64,000 bases of DNA from Bacillota bacterium (GCA_023459275.1 JAEWVC010000042.1:19105-83104), one strand, 5' to 3'; positions 24,049 through 32,761 are shown, numbered from the stretch's first letter. Notes: generated by a model not told the origin, from the sequence alone. Translations and numbers: made by a program.

Positions 24049-24431
24049 TACTTTCCTTCCTCCTTCTGTCTTTTGATCCACGCTGCCAATTCGTCAAGCT
24101 CATCCTCCGTCAGACGGCTGCTTTGCAGCGCGGTGAGCAGGCTTGCGTAGCTCTTCCTATGATAACGATTCACAAAGCTTTCTGTTTCCATTTGCAGGTA
24201 TTCATCCCGGCTGATGATGGGATAGAAGAGGCGTTCCCTGCCGCCGCCTTTTTCAGACCGCAAAAAGCCGCGGTCCGCCAGCCGCGCGAACAAGGTGACC
24301 ACCGTTTGAATCTTCCAGCCCCTTTCCCGGCCCATGGCCTCCATGACCATGGAGGTGGTGACCGGGGGTTCCCTGTCCCACAAAAAATCCATGATCTCAA
24401 ATTCCGTATCGGGCAAACGCTGTGATTTCAT
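24048..24431 (-). CDS. BlaI/MecI-family transcriptional repressor
   Basis: 127 residues, normal for the family. A winged helix (about 1-75, with FEIMDFLWDREPPVTTSMVMEAM near the start, and the wing DRGFLRSEKGGGRERLFYP) is followed by a helical dimerisation region. It should bind the dyads in the adjacent intergenic region and be relieved by the M56 partner, with which it is translationally coupled. Confidence 0.92.
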   Translation of the reverse strand: MKSQRLPDTEFEIMDFLWDREPPVTTSMVMEAMGRERGWKIQTVVTLFARLADRGFLRSEKGGGRERLFYPIISRDEYLQMETESFVNRYHRKSYASLLTALQSSRLTEDELDELAAWIKRQKEEGK

Positions 24432-24476
24432 CTTTTTTCCTCCCGCGGTTTATACAAGACGCCGTGTCTTATTTAT

Positions 24477-24505
24477 ATATTACACGGTGTCTTACAAATT
24501 GTCAA
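24477..24505 (-). promoter_or_regulatory. Promoter of the BlaI-M56 operon
   Basis: Minus strand -35 TTGACA (24500-24505), 17-bp spacer, -10 TAATAT (24477-24482). Confidence 0.75.
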
Positions 24506-24512
24506 TCCCCTC

Positions 24513-24541
24513 TTGACAAAAAATAAGACGTGTTGTAGTAT
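24513..24541 (+). promoter_or_regulatory. Promoter of the divergent secreted-protein gene
   Basis: -35 TTGACA (24513-24518), 17-bp spacer, -10 TAGTAT (24536-24541). Confidence 0.75.
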
Positions 24542-24587
24542 ATATGTAAGACACCGTGTTTTACAATTGTAAAAGGAGCATTAGCTT

Positions 24588-25730
24588 ATGAGAAGAATGG
24601 TTGCGATCCTAGCGCTGGCGGTGCTGATGCTGGCAAGCCAGACGGCTTTTGCCGCTGAAGAACCGGCCGCGCTGACTTTTGCTTTCAGCGGGTACGAGCT
24701 TCAGCGGGACATCCTCACACTTTCCAATGGGAATATCCTGGTGGCGGGGGATACGCGGATGGGCGACAAGGATCAAAAGCTGTCGGACAAGGCATCCATG
24801 GCCTGGATCTTCTGCCTTGACCCCGCCGGGCAGGTGGTGTGGGAACGGCGCGACGGCACCCCGGGGCTCATCAACATCTACGCGGACCCTGCGGTGCTTG
24901 AAAACGGGAACATCCTGGTAAAGATGCATATCTATAAGAAAGGGGATGTGAGCTCCGAACAGTGGCAGCTTGTGGAGCTGACCCAGGATGGCGCGGAAGT
25001 AAATACCATCATGATTGCGGACGCCGCTGCCACCCGGGAACTCCTGCCCTGCGCGCAAGGGTATTTCCACGTTACGGTGGAAAATGAAGAGGACTACTTC
25101 TATACCCTATATGACAGGGAAGGCAAGCAGCTCTGGCGCATTCCCAGAGGGGAACTGCTTCGGGGACTGGATACGGCCATCCCTGTTTCGGGCGGCATGC
25201 TGCTTTTGGGCCGAAAGAGCAAATACGAAAACGATGCCACGGCCCTGATGGTGGACAGCGCAGGCGCTCCCCTATGGACGCGCACCGTTTCGGTGGGGGA
25301 ATCCAGCATATTTGACAAAACGCTGGTCAACGGCGATGGGAATCTTCTGATTTTGGGCCATGCCTCGCTCCCAGCTACTGACGGCCTGGCCGCCTGGCAA
25401 TATTTTTCTGTGTGCTATGCTCCGGACGGAGAAATCCTCTGGCAGCGGGAGTATGAAAAGGATGAAAAAATGTACAAGCTGGAGGACATCATGCCTTACG
25501 GGGAGGGCTATCTTGCGGTGGGCACAAGCCACAGCGACAGCCGCTTGAAGCTGCTGTCGCTTGACCCCCAGGGGGAAATGCTGGACCAGTGGATTGTCAG
25601 GCGGGAGGACACGGTTTATTCCAACCCCGCCCTTTGCCTGATAAACGGCGAGCCCTGGGTGTGCGCCAACGTGCAGCGGGACGGAGGAACCGCCCTGGAA
25701 TTCACAAGGGCGGTAAAAGCGGAGCAGTAA
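24588..25730 (+). CDS. Secreted beta-propeller-like protein under probable BlaI control
   Basis: 380 residues with a signal peptide (RRMVAILALAVLMLASQTAFA). The mature part is built of repeated strands of the type NGNILVAGDT, NGNILVKM, GGMLLLGRKS, DGNLLILGHA and EGYLAVGTSH, spaced 40-60 residues apart, each followed by a D-x-x-G-x-x-x-W segment; this resembles a beta-propeller of the PQQ/outer-surface type. No catalytic residues could be named. Shared operators link it to the M56 sensor, so it may be the output or the ligand of that system. Confidence 0.75.
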   Translation: MRRMVAILALAVLMLASQTAFAAEEPAALTFAFSGYELQRDILTLSNGNILVAGDTRMGDKDQKLSDKASMAWIFCLDPAGQVVWERRDGTPGLINIYADPAVLENGNILVKMHIYKKGDVSSEQWQLVELTQDGAEVNTIMIADAAATRELLPCAQGYFHVTVENEEDYFYTLYDREGKQLWRIPRGELLRGLDTAIPVSGGMLLLGRKSKYENDATALMVDSAGAPLWTRTVSVGESSIFDKTLVNGDGNLLILGHASLPATDGLAAWQYFSVCYAPDGEILWQREYEKDEKMYKLEDIMPYGEGYLAVGTSHSDSRLKLLSLDPQGEMLDQWIVRREDTVYSNPALCLINGEPWVCANVQRDGGTALEFTRAVKAEQ

Positions 25731-25760
25731 CGCGCTTCTCAAGGAGTATCCTTGTTCTTA

Positions 25761-25802
25761 AAAAACGCCGGACATAAAGCGTATAATGTCCGGCGTTTAT
25801 TT
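25761..25802. terminator. Bidirectional terminator
   Basis: 13-bp stem (25763-25775/25786-25798) flanked by an A-run and T-rich tail, between two convergent genes. Confidence 0.85.
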
Positions 25803-27066
25803 ATACCCTGCATTTCCACAGCCCCAAGCCGGGCGCACCCACAAAATAAATTTCTTCGCCATCGGGAAGCGTGTTCCAGCCGCCTTTCAGCTTCCGGGGA
25901 TCGTAGCGCACCATGGCTTCCCGGACATCCATATGCCCAAAGCCAACGCCTTCGATCTCCTTTTTGGACAGCAGCGCAGGATCGGTGGCGTAGGTGATTT
26001 GAAAGCGCCCATCCGAAGAACCGTGGATGAGGTGGGCGGAAACCATCATCAGGTTTTCAAAGACGCCTTGCCGGTACAGCTCTAAAATGCGCCGCGTGCC
26101 CGTATACCCGTAGGCGCGGATGGCCTGGTCCACCTCCTGATTTTCCCCGAAGGTTTCCACGCCCGGCGCCAAAACAAGCAGCTCGCCGCCATTTTGCACC
26201 ATCATCCGCGTGCGGTAGATGGCCTTGTTTCCCACCCAGGTGGAGCGGTATTCCTCCGGCTCCAGAAAGGCTACCACCTTCCGCGCCGGCCGTTCCACAT
26301 AGGTAATGTTCAGCTCCTGGGACAGGGTTACCGCCTTTTGAAAGGCATCCCGCCCGTCTCCCATAAACAAGCCGTAAAGCTTCGGCCCATCTTCCGACAG
26401 ACCCACCACCGTCAACAGATACACAAGGGGCAGGCCGCCCAGAAAGTGTTCCTGGGCATAATCAAACACTTGGCGCACCGGGGCATGATCGTGGCCCATG
26501 GCCGCCTCCGCGCCGCATACGGCCCCCAGCATATGAGTTTTGTTGATCATCTGCCGGCCGCCCACGCCCACAAAGATATTCTTGCTGTAGTTGGCCATGC
26601 CGGCCACCTCGTGGGGCACCACCTGGCCTACGGAGAGAATCAAATCATACCCGCCGGAAAGCAGCCGTCCGTTGAGTTCCACGCCGATGTCCGTGTCGAA
26701 CAGACCGCCGGAAACACCGCGGACCATCTCCCGCGGGACCGTTCCCACCGACACCGTATCAGTGCGCCAGTTGTGGAATAGAAAGCGGTCCTTGGGAATA
26801 TCGCCGAACATCCGGGAAAGCTCGCCAGCCGTCATGGGGACATGGGTCCCTGTGGCTGGCAGGATATCCACTTGCGCTTTCGGTGATACCTTGTGATAAA
26901 TCATATTGGTGATCATCCCGGCCATGGAGTAATACCGGGTAATATCCGGAGGAATGACCAGCAGCCTTTGAAGGCCCGGATAAAGCCTAAGCAGCGCATC
27001 CAGACGGGCGGAAATCTCCTCCAGGGAAACGGGGCGTGCCTTTGAGGCGACAAAAATTGTATCCAC
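25801..27066 (-). CDS. LarA-family nickel-dependent racemase/epimerase homologue
   Basis: 421 residues from GTG 27066 behind AAGGAG. The N-terminal LarA domain has PPDITRYYS near residue 39, ATGTHVPMT near 71 and VVPHEVAGMANYSKN near 148, in which the His and Lys sit where LarA places a nickel ligand and the lysine that holds the pincer cofactor. The glycine-rich GGxK version of that motif is replaced by ANYSK. Members racemise or epimerise alpha-hydroxy acids; the substrate here is unknown. No larB, larC or larE cofactor genes are nearby, so the cofactor would have to come from elsewhere. Confidence 0.8.
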   Translation of the reverse strand: MDTIFVASKARPVSLEEISARLDALLRLYPGLQRLLVIPPDITRYYSMAGMITNMIYHKVSPKAQVDILPATGTHVPMTAGELSRMFGDIPKDRFLFHNWRTDTVSVGTVPREMVRGVSGGLFDTDIGVELNGRLLSGGYDLILSVGQVVPHEVAGMANYSKNIFVGVGGRQMINKTHMLGAVCGAEAAMGHDHAPVRQVFDYAQEHFLGGLPLVYLLTVVGLSEDGPKLYGLFMGDGRDAFQKAVTLSQELNITYVERPARKVVAFLEPEEYRSTWVGNKAIYRTRMMVQNGGELLVLAPGVETFGENQEVDQAIRAYGYTGTRRILELYRQGVFENLMMVSAHLIHGSSDGRFQITYATDPALLSKKEIEGVGFGHMDVREAMVRYDPRKLKGGWNTLPDGEEIYFVGAPGLGLWKCRV

Positions 27067-27096
27067 AATTTGCTCCTTATCATAAAATCAAATCCT

Positions 27097-27105
27097 ATTA
27101 TACCA
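27097..27105 (-). promoter_or_regulatory. Extended -10 promoter of the LarA-like gene
   Basis: Minus strand TGGTATAAT, a perfect extended -10; no good -35. Confidence 0.55.
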
Positions 27106-27247
27106 AAGTTTTTGGCGGATAGGGACGGGAAGGGGACTTTTTTCAAAATCCCCTTCTCGCCTTGCCATCCGTTTCCCCAACTTGGGATTGACAACCGGGG
27201 CGGATGCTGGTATTTTGATGGGTAGAAAATCAAAGGGGGACGCGATT

Positions 27248-28099
27248 TTGCTGGATATTGCCATTGTGGGCGGCGGGCCGGCAGGCTGGTCCGCTGCTAT
27301 CACGGCCAGGATGCGCAATCAAGAGGTATGCGTATTTTCTCCTGCGGAGGGAAGCACCTGGCTATATAAAGCGGAAAAAGTGGACAATTACCCCGGTATG
27401 CCGGGCATCGGCGGAAAGGCGATGCTGGAGGCGTTTGAGCGCCAGGCGGTCAGCATGGGTGCGGCCGTCAAGCGGGCAGTCGTGCGTCAGATCATGGATG
27501 GGGGCGATGCGTTTATGCTGCTGGCGGATAATGAGGTGGTGGAAGCCAGGACGGTGATCCTGGCCATGGGTACCGCCCGTCCCAAGCCCCTGCCGGGGGA
27601 GACGGAATATCTTGGCCGGGGCGTCAGCTATTGCGGCACCTGTGACGGCATGTTCTACCGCGGGAAAAAGGTGGCAGTGCTCGCCAGCGGTGAGCAGGGG
27701 ATCCACGAAGCCAACTTTCTCGTGGACCTGGCGTCGGAACTTTTGTATCTGCCGTTGAAAAAACACGAGACGGAGGGCCTTGACAGCCGTGTTCAGGTCG
27801 TTTGGGAAAAGCCGCTGAAGATTGAGGAGGAGGGCGGCGGCCTTGCCGTGGTCACCGACAAGGGGCGGCACGGGGCTTCCGGTGTGTTCATCTTCCGGCC
27901 GGCTGTGGCTATCGACCAGCTCCTGCCGGGGCTCCAAACCGAGGGAGCCTTCATTCCAGTGAACCGTTCCATGGAAACCAACCTGCCGGGTGTCTTCGCG
28001 GCCGGCGACTGTACGGGCCAACCCCTGCAAATCGCCAAGGCAGTGGGCGAGGGGAACATCGCGGCGATCCAGGCATCGGAGTACCGCAAGGAACACTGA
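27248..28099 (+). CDS. Thioredoxin-reductase-like flavoprotein lacking the NADPH motif
   Basis: 283 residues from TTG 27248, 8 nt after AAAGGGGG; ATG codons upstream have no ribosome site. The FAD-binding VGGGPAGWSAA at the N-terminus, redox pair C129-G-T-C132 and C-terminal FAD motif GVFAAGDCTGQPLQIAKAVGEG are present. In the central domain the NADPH motif GGGDSA is replaced by LASGEQGIHEA, and no HRRxxxR follows. That combination is known from ferredoxin-linked thioredoxin reductases of clostridia. The electron donor is thus probably not NADPH. No thioredoxin gene is next to it. A hairpin with seven T follows. Confidence 0.85.
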   Translation: MLDIAIVGGGPAGWSAAITARMRNQEVCVFSPAEGSTWLYKAEKVDNYPGMPGIGGKAMLEAFERQAVSMGAAVKRAVVRQIMDGGDAFMLLADNEVVEARTVILAMGTARPKPLPGETEYLGRGVSYCGTCDGMFYRGKKVAVLASGEQGIHEANFLVDLASELLYLPLKKHETEGLDSRVQVVWEKPLKIEEEGGGLAVVTDKGRHGASGVFIFRPAVAIDQLLPGLQTEGAFIPVNRSMETNLPGVFAAGDCTGQPLQIAKAVGEGNIAAIQASEYRKEH

Positions 28100-28106
28100 C
28101 GCTCCC

Positions 28107-28147
28107 CGGTGTCCGGGATGCTTTCGGCATGTTGCACCGTTTTTTTG
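28107..28147 (+). terminator. Terminator after the flavoprotein gene
   Basis: Outer stem CGGTG/CACCG (28107-28111/28135-28139) with an inner ATGC/GCAT pairing, then seven T. Confidence 0.7.
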
Positions 28148-28210
28148 GTTGAAGGCATTTTTGTGTTACAACGGAATGCTTGTGAGGGCAATAAGCCCGG
28201 GAGGAGACAC

Positions 28211-28981
28211 ATGAAAAAAGAGATTGCCATTTTGGCCGTTTTGACGCTGCTGGTGTTCATGGCGATGCCGGCGTATGCCCAGCCCTTTGATATGGGCCAG
28301 CCGCTGGCGGGGGAGGAAGCATACCCCGATGGAAGTACCACAGACAATGCCAGGTTCATGCTTACTTATTCTTTTCCGCAGATTGTGCCCGTGACGGAGG
28401 AGGATGCGGTCATCAACACCTTCTATCAGGAGGCGGTGGACGACCTGGTGCAGATGACGGCGCCCATGCTCTATGATGAGGTAGCGGAGAGCATTGGCCA
28501 AGACGTAACCGCCTATCTGGATGTCAGCTGCCAGGTGACCGCCAATACCGATGACTTTTTCAGTGTGCTCGTTACCCAGGAGCAGTTCATGGGCGCGTCG
28601 GTAGGGCAGATGGTGCAGGGCAATGTGTTTGCACGGAAGGGCGACGGCGCGGACGGTATCGTGACGCTGCCCTATGTGCTGGGATTTTCGCCGGATGATG
28701 AGGTATCCGCAACCTCCGTCATCGACACGGTATATAACCTGGTGTGGGAGATCATCGTGGAGCAGATGAAGGCCGGCTCCGTGGACTATTTTGAGGAACT
28801 GACCCAGGAGAACCTGTTTGCAGAGTTTTACCCGGAAAGCGATTTTTATCTGGATGAGCAGGGGAACATCGTATTCTATATCCAGCCCGCCGCCCTTGCC
28901 AGCGCCGCCGCCGGCGTGCTTACCTTCCCGTTCTCCCCGGCGGAGATTATGAGCGAGATGCCTCCAGCCGCAGCCAATTGA
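28211..28981 (+). CDS. Secreted DUF3298/DUF4163-like protein
   Basis: 256 residues from ATG 28211 behind GGGAGGAG. Signal peptide KKEIAILAVLTLLVFMAMPAYA. The mature part has the RsiV-like pattern: an early strand (NARFMLTYSFPQI), a helix with INTFYQEAVDDLV, and a C-terminal FYLDEQGNIVFYIQPAALASAAAG followed by FPFSPAEI, the typical DUF3298 end. Related domains occur in anti-sigma factors and lysozyme-binding proteins; there is no transmembrane anchor or sigma gene here, so no role is assigned. Confidence 0.75.
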   Translation: MKKEIAILAVLTLLVFMAMPAYAQPFDMGQPLAGEEAYPDGSTTDNARFMLTYSFPQIVPVTEEDAVINTFYQEAVDDLVQMTAPMLYDEVAESIGQDVTAYLDVSCQVTANTDDFFSVLVTQEQFMGASVGQMVQGNVFARKGDGADGIVTLPYVLGFSPDDEVSATSVIDTVYNLVWEIIVEQMKAGSVDYFEELTQENLFAEFYPESDFYLDEQGNIVFYIQPAALASAAAGVLTFPFSPAEIMSEMPPAAAN

Positions 28982-29021
28982 CGGCATGACGGCACGGTGA
29001 TTTTCCCAAAAGAGGAGCTTC

Positions 29022-29774
29022 ATGATGGATGTATCCGCCATAAAGGTGATCGCCCTGGATCTGGACGGGACGCTGACGCAGCACAAGTCGCCCCTGGAGG
29101 GAAAAACCCGGGAAACACTTCGAAAGCTGCAAGAAAAATACCGCCTCCTGATGGTGGGGGCGGGGCAATGCATGCGCATTTTTCGCCAAATGGGCGGATA
29201 TCCCGTGGACATCATCGGGAATTACGGGTTGCAGTACTGTGCCTATGACAAGGCGGCGGAAGGGCTTGTTACGGTATACAACCATGTGCTGCCCTGCGAC
29301 AGGGAAAAGGTGGCTGGAAGGATCGCGGCGCTGCGGGAAGCCCTGGGCCTTGTGCGGCTTTATGGGGAGATCGTGGAATTCCACGATTCCGGCTGCGTCA
29401 CCTTTCCGCTGCTGGGCACCCGCGCGCCCCTTGATGAAAAGCTGGCCTGTGACCCGGACCGCTCCCTCCGCCGGGCGATGTACCAAAAGGTGAAGGATGC
29501 TTTTCCGGAATACCGTGTTTTTGTGGGCGGTTCCTCTTCCTTCGATATGGCGCCGGCACCCTATGACAAGTATTACGCGCTGGACGCCTGGTGCGGGGAT
29601 CAGGGCCTGCGGCACGAAAATGTGCTGTACGCGGGGGATGATTACGGCCTTGGCGGGAATGACGAGGCGGTCTACCTTTCGGATTTTCCCTTCCTGACCA
29701 TCGACGACTATAGAAGCTTTCCTGAAAAAATGGCGGCGCTTTTCCGGTTGGAGGAGCCGGTCACGGCCAGATAA
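29022..29774 (+). CDS. HAD-superfamily (type IIB) phosphatase, phosphomannomutase-like
   Basis: 250 residues. Motif I LDLDGTLT near residue 12 carries the nucleophile Asp and the general acid Asp; motif IV is YAGDDYGLGGND near 210. FHDSGCVTF and GGSSSFDMAP resemble the cap and substrate region of eukaryotic-type phosphomannomutases. It could therefore act on a hexose phosphate; this is uncertain. ATG 29022 and 29025 are both possible starts. Confidence 0.8.
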   Translation: MMDVSAIKVIALDLDGTLTQHKSPLEGKTRETLRKLQEKYRLLMVGAGQCMRIFRQMGGYPVDIIGNYGLQYCAYDKAAEGLVTVYNHVLPCDREKVAGRIAALREALGLVRLYGEIVEFHDSGCVTFPLLGTRAPLDEKLACDPDRSLRRAMYQKVKDAFPEYRVFVGGSSSFDMAPAPYDKYYALDAWCGDQGLRHENVLYAGDDYGLGGNDEAVYLSDFPFLTIDDYRSFPEKMAALFRLEEPVTAR

Positions 29775-29833
29775 CCTTCTTGGAGAAAACGCCGCCCCAG
29801 GTAAAGCTGCAAAATGGAAGGAACCGCGCTGTT

Positions 29834-30850
29834 CTACACCGCGGATGTTATCTTTTTGGGCTTTTGCGGAGCTGTTTCCCTGGCAAGCTGCCGGAACATG
29901 CCAAAGCTGCCCAGCAGCGCGAAGAATACACCCATCCCGAAATTGCCGAAAGTCGCCCGCACAGCTTCGGGGCTTGTCCACAGGTCCTCCGTCCAGTAGA
30001 TGACCAGTGCCTCGGGCTTGGTGTACATCATTGTTTCGTAGGATTTAAGCCCGGCTTTGGCCTCATCATAATACTTGGAAGCGTAATAACTATCGCCGGC
30101 CACCTGCCCCAAGGCCACGGACAGCACCACAAAAAACAGAACGACGGCGATCTTCACACGGCCCTGCCGGCCGTGAAGCAGGTCGTACCCCTTGCTGACC
30201 AGAAAGCCGATCAAAATGCCGACGATGCTGGTGATGTAGCCCATTGCGAGCATAGCCGCCCATGGGATGGCTCCAATGACCGCCGCCAGCGCCGCACCCA
30301 GGATACCCATGGGCAGGCTGCCCTTTTTCGGTTCGGGGGTCCAGGCCGCCTGCCGCTCGGCCTCATCCGCGCAGCTGTCGTGCATGGGGAAAATATCTCC
30401 TTTGATCTTTACGGGCACCTCGCCATATTCGATGGCCTTATGGCAATGGCTGCATACTTTGCCGGAGGCAATGCCAAGGGCAGCCACCCTGGAAGTGACG
30501 CTTTCAAAGAATTCCCCCAACCGTTTCATGGCCTTAAGGTTGCTTCTGAACTCTATCCCCACAGACTGATCTCCGCTAAAGGAACGGGTACGGGCAAACT
30601 TGAATTCAGCAGCCGTATCTTCCAGAATGCGTATGGCTTCAGCCCGGAGCAACGCATTTTTACGCTGCTTTTCTTCCTTAAACGCCGGATCACCGTCAAC
30701 CGGGCTGAAGGGCAGATATACATGAAAATGCTGTACATCCAATACCATGGTCATCGTGATATAGCATCCGTTAACCCAGCCAAAGACAGCCCTGTTTTGA
30801 AAGGTCAGCCCCTTCTCTGAAGCAATATCCCTCCATAGGTTTTTTGCCAC
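29834..30850 (-). CDS. Membrane protein with a zinc-ribbon-like segment, function unknown
   Basis: 338 residues. The N-terminal 130 residues are soluble. A C-x2-C ... H-x2-C arrangement (CSHCHKAIEYG and MHDSCADE, about residues 130-160) looks like a zinc-binding knuckle. Three or four membrane segments follow (about 180-230, 236-256, 305-325), and the C-terminus is basic. No family recognised. Flanked by convergent HAD gene and the terminator of the GGGtGRT operon. Confidence 0.7.
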   Translation of the reverse strand: MAKNLWRDIASEKGLTFQNRAVFGWVNGCYITMTMVLDVQHFHVYLPFSPVDGDPAFKEEKQRKNALLRAEAIRILEDTAAEFKFARTRSFSGDQSVGIEFRSNLKAMKRLGEFFESVTSRVAALGIASGKVCSHCHKAIEYGEVPVKIKGDIFPMHDSCADEAERQAAWTPEPKKGSLPMGILGAALAAVIGAIPWAAMLAMGYITSIVGILIGFLVSKGYDLLHGRQGRVKIAVVLFFVVLSVALGQVAGDSYYASKYYDEAKAGLKSYETMMYTKPEALVIYWTEDLWTSPEAVRATFGNFGMGVFFALLGSFGMFRQLARETAPQKPKKITSAV

Positions 30851-30926
30851 ACCAGTTCCTCCCTTATTTGCGCTTCTCCTGTGCGGATGAAAATTATCAT
30901 ACCATGATTTTCATGGAAAAGACAGA

Positions 30927-30975
30927 ATAAAATAGAAGCAAGCCCTTTCCTTATGTTGGAAAAGGCTTGCTTTTT
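30927..30975 (-). terminator. Terminator of the GGGtGRT operon
   Basis: 15-bp stem (30936-30950/30958-30972) with one G-T pair and a 7-nt loop; T-rich on the minus-strand exit side and T5 on the other side, so possibly bidirectional. Confidence 0.85.
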
Positions 30976-30990
30976 GCGGAGCTTTGCGGA

Positions 30991-31989
30991 TTATTTACTG
31001 TGCTCTTCCACGGCCACGGCCACGGCCACGGTGGCGCCTACCATGGGATTGTTGCCCATGCCAATCAGGCCCATCATTTCCACATGGGCAGGCACGGAGG
31101 AGGACCCGGCGAACTGGGCGTCGGAGTGCATGCGGCCCATGGTGTCGGTCATGCCATAGCTGGCGGGGCCGGCGGCCATGTTGTCCGGATGCAGCGTGCG
31201 GCCCGTGCCGCCGCCGGAGGCCACGGAGAAGTATTTCTTGCCGTTGTCCACGGTCCACTTCTTGTAGGTGCCGGCCACGGGATGCTGGAAGCGGGTGGGG
31301 TTGGTGGAGTTGCCGGTGATGGACACATCCACGCCTTCCCTGATCATGATGGCCACGCCCTCGCTTACATCATCCGCGCCGTAACAGCGGACCTTGGCTT
31401 TTTCACCTTGGGAGAAGGCGATCTCCTTTTCCACCTTCAGTTCGCCGGTGTAGTAGTCGTACTGGGTCTTGACATAGGTAAAACCGTTCACCCGGCTGAT
31501 GATGTAGGCGGCATCCTTGCCAAGGCCATTGAGAATCACCCGCAGGGGCTCCTTGCGCACTTTGTTGGCGGTGCGGGCGATGCCGATGGCGCCTTCTGCG
31601 GCGGCGAAGCTTTCATGGCCGGCCAGGAAGCAAAAGCATTTCGTCTCTTCCCTAAGCAGCATGGCGGCCAGATTGCCGTGGCCCAGGCCCACAGCCCTTT
31701 GGTCGGCCACGGAGCCGGGGATGCAGAAGGCCTGCAGCCCAAGGCCAATGGCTTCGGCGGCGGGGGAGGCGGAGGTGATCCCTTTCTTGACCGCGATGCC
31801 CGCGCCCAGCGTGTAGGCCCACACCGCATTTTCAAAAGCGATGGGCTGAATGCTCTTGACGATGGCGTTCACGTCAATGCCCTTTTTAAGCAGCATATCG
31901 CTGACCTCCTCCAGGGAGGAGAAGCCATATTCCTTCAGCGTAGTTTCGATTTTTGCGATTCTTCTTTCGTACCCTTCAAACGTTGCCAT
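30991..31989 (-). CDS. GGGtGRT family protein, function unknown
   Basis: 332 residues. It matches the family named for its motif, seen here as ASGGGTGRTLHPDNM near residue 274. Other conserved-looking stretches are GHGNLAAMLLREETKCFCFLAGHESFAAAEG (split here as GHGNLAAMLL and FLAGHESFAAAEG) and RVNGFTYVKTQYDYYTGE. No membrane segment or signal peptide. It is paired with a NifU-like scaffold gene 27 nt upstream, the usual partnership for this family. The glycine-rich motif looks like a phosphate or cofactor loop, but no reaction has been assigned as far as I know. Confidence 0.88.
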   Translation of the reverse strand: MATFEGYERRIAKIETTLKEYGFSSLEEVSDMLLKKGIDVNAIVKSIQPIAFENAVWAYTLGAGIAVKKGITSASPAAEAIGLGLQAFCIPGSVADQRAVGLGHGNLAAMLLREETKCFCFLAGHESFAAAEGAIGIARTANKVRKEPLRVILNGLGKDAAYIISRVNGFTYVKTQYDYYTGELKVEKEIAFSQGEKAKVRCYGADDVSEGVAIMIREGVDVSITGNSTNPTRFQHPVAGTYKKWTVDNGKKYFSVASGGGTGRTLHPDNMAAGPASYGMTDTMGRMHSDAQFAGSSSVPAHVEMMGLIGMGNNPMVGATVAVAVAVEEHSK

Positions 31990-32016
31990 TGTTTTCTCAC
32001 CTCATCTTTGTGCTTT

Positions 32017-32709
32017 TTACTTGTGGCGGGGATCAATATATTCAACGGCTTCGGCAAAACGGCCATAGGTGCCGATGTTCTTTTCATAGGCTTCCTTGGG
32101 GTCCGTCCCCTTTTTGATGGCGTCCAGCATCTTGCCGAGGTTCACAAACTGGTAGCCGATGATCTCATGATCCTTATCCAGGCCAAGCTTCAGCACATAG
32201 CCCTCGGCCATTTCCAGATAGCGGGCACCTTTGGAAAGTGTGCCGTACATGGTGCCGATTTGGCTGCGCAGCCCCTTTCCCAGGTCCTCCAGGCCGGCGC
32301 CGATGGGCAGCCCGCCCTCGGAGAAGGCCGACTGGGTGCGGCCATAGGCGATCTGAAGGAAAAGCTCCCGCATGGCGGTGTTGATGGCATCACATACAAG
32401 GTCCGTGTTCAGAGCCTCCAGGACAGTCTTGCCGGGGAGAATTTCCGCGGCCATAGCGGCGGAGTGGGTCATACCGGAGCAGCCCAAGGTTTCCACCAGC
32501 GCTTCCTGGATCACGCCGTCCTTCACGTTCAGCGTCAGTTTGCAGGCGCCCTGTTGCGGCGCGCACCAGCCGACCCCGTGGGTCAGGCCGCAGATGTCCT
32601 TGATCTCTTTGGACTGCACCCACTTGCCCTCTTCGGGAATGGGGGCCGGGCCATGGTTAGGGCCCTTCTTTACGCATACCATTTCTTCTACTTCTCTGGA
32701 GTATTGCAT
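32017..32709 (-). CDS. NifU-like iron-sulfur scaffold protein paired with GGGtGRT
   Basis: 230 residues. The central part has the NifU_N-type cysteine pattern: HGVGWCAPQQGACKL near residue 45 and ETLGCSGMTHSAAMAAEIL near 72, the latter like the L-G-C-G/S-x-x-x-A helix start of IscU. A long N-terminal extension and an extra C-terminal domain make it larger than IscU (about 130). First gene of the operon, with its own extended -10 promoter. The pair suggests an iron-sulfur or metal-linked function for GGGtGRT. Confidence 0.85.
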   Translation of the reverse strand: MQYSREVEEMVCVKKGPNHGPAPIPEEGKWVQSKEIKDICGLTHGVGWCAPQQGACKLTLNVKDGVIQEALVETLGCSGMTHSAAMAAEILPGKTVLEALNTDLVCDAINTAMRELFLQIAYGRTQSAFSEGGLPIGAGLEDLGKGLRSQIGTMYGTLSKGARYLEMAEGYVLKLGLDKDHEIIGYQFVNLGKMLDAIKKGTDPKEAYEKNIGTYGRFAEAVEYIDPRHK

Positions 32710-32761
32710 TGAATTGTTCCTCCTTGCCGCTTAGGTTATGGCGAAAAAACACACACTGGGT

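Larger units (their letters stand above)
24454..24564. promoter_or_regulatory. Array of BlaI-like operators between divergent genes
   Basis: At least four related sites carry the core AAGACACNGTGT or its complement: 24456-24471 (AAGAC/GTCTT), 24479-24495, 24523-24538 (weaker) and 24546-24564 (GTAAGACACCGTGTTTTAC). The second lies in the spacer of the minus-strand promoter; the third and fourth overlap and follow the plus-strand -10. This predicts that BlaI represses both its own operon and the divergent secreted-protein gene. Confidence 0.8.
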
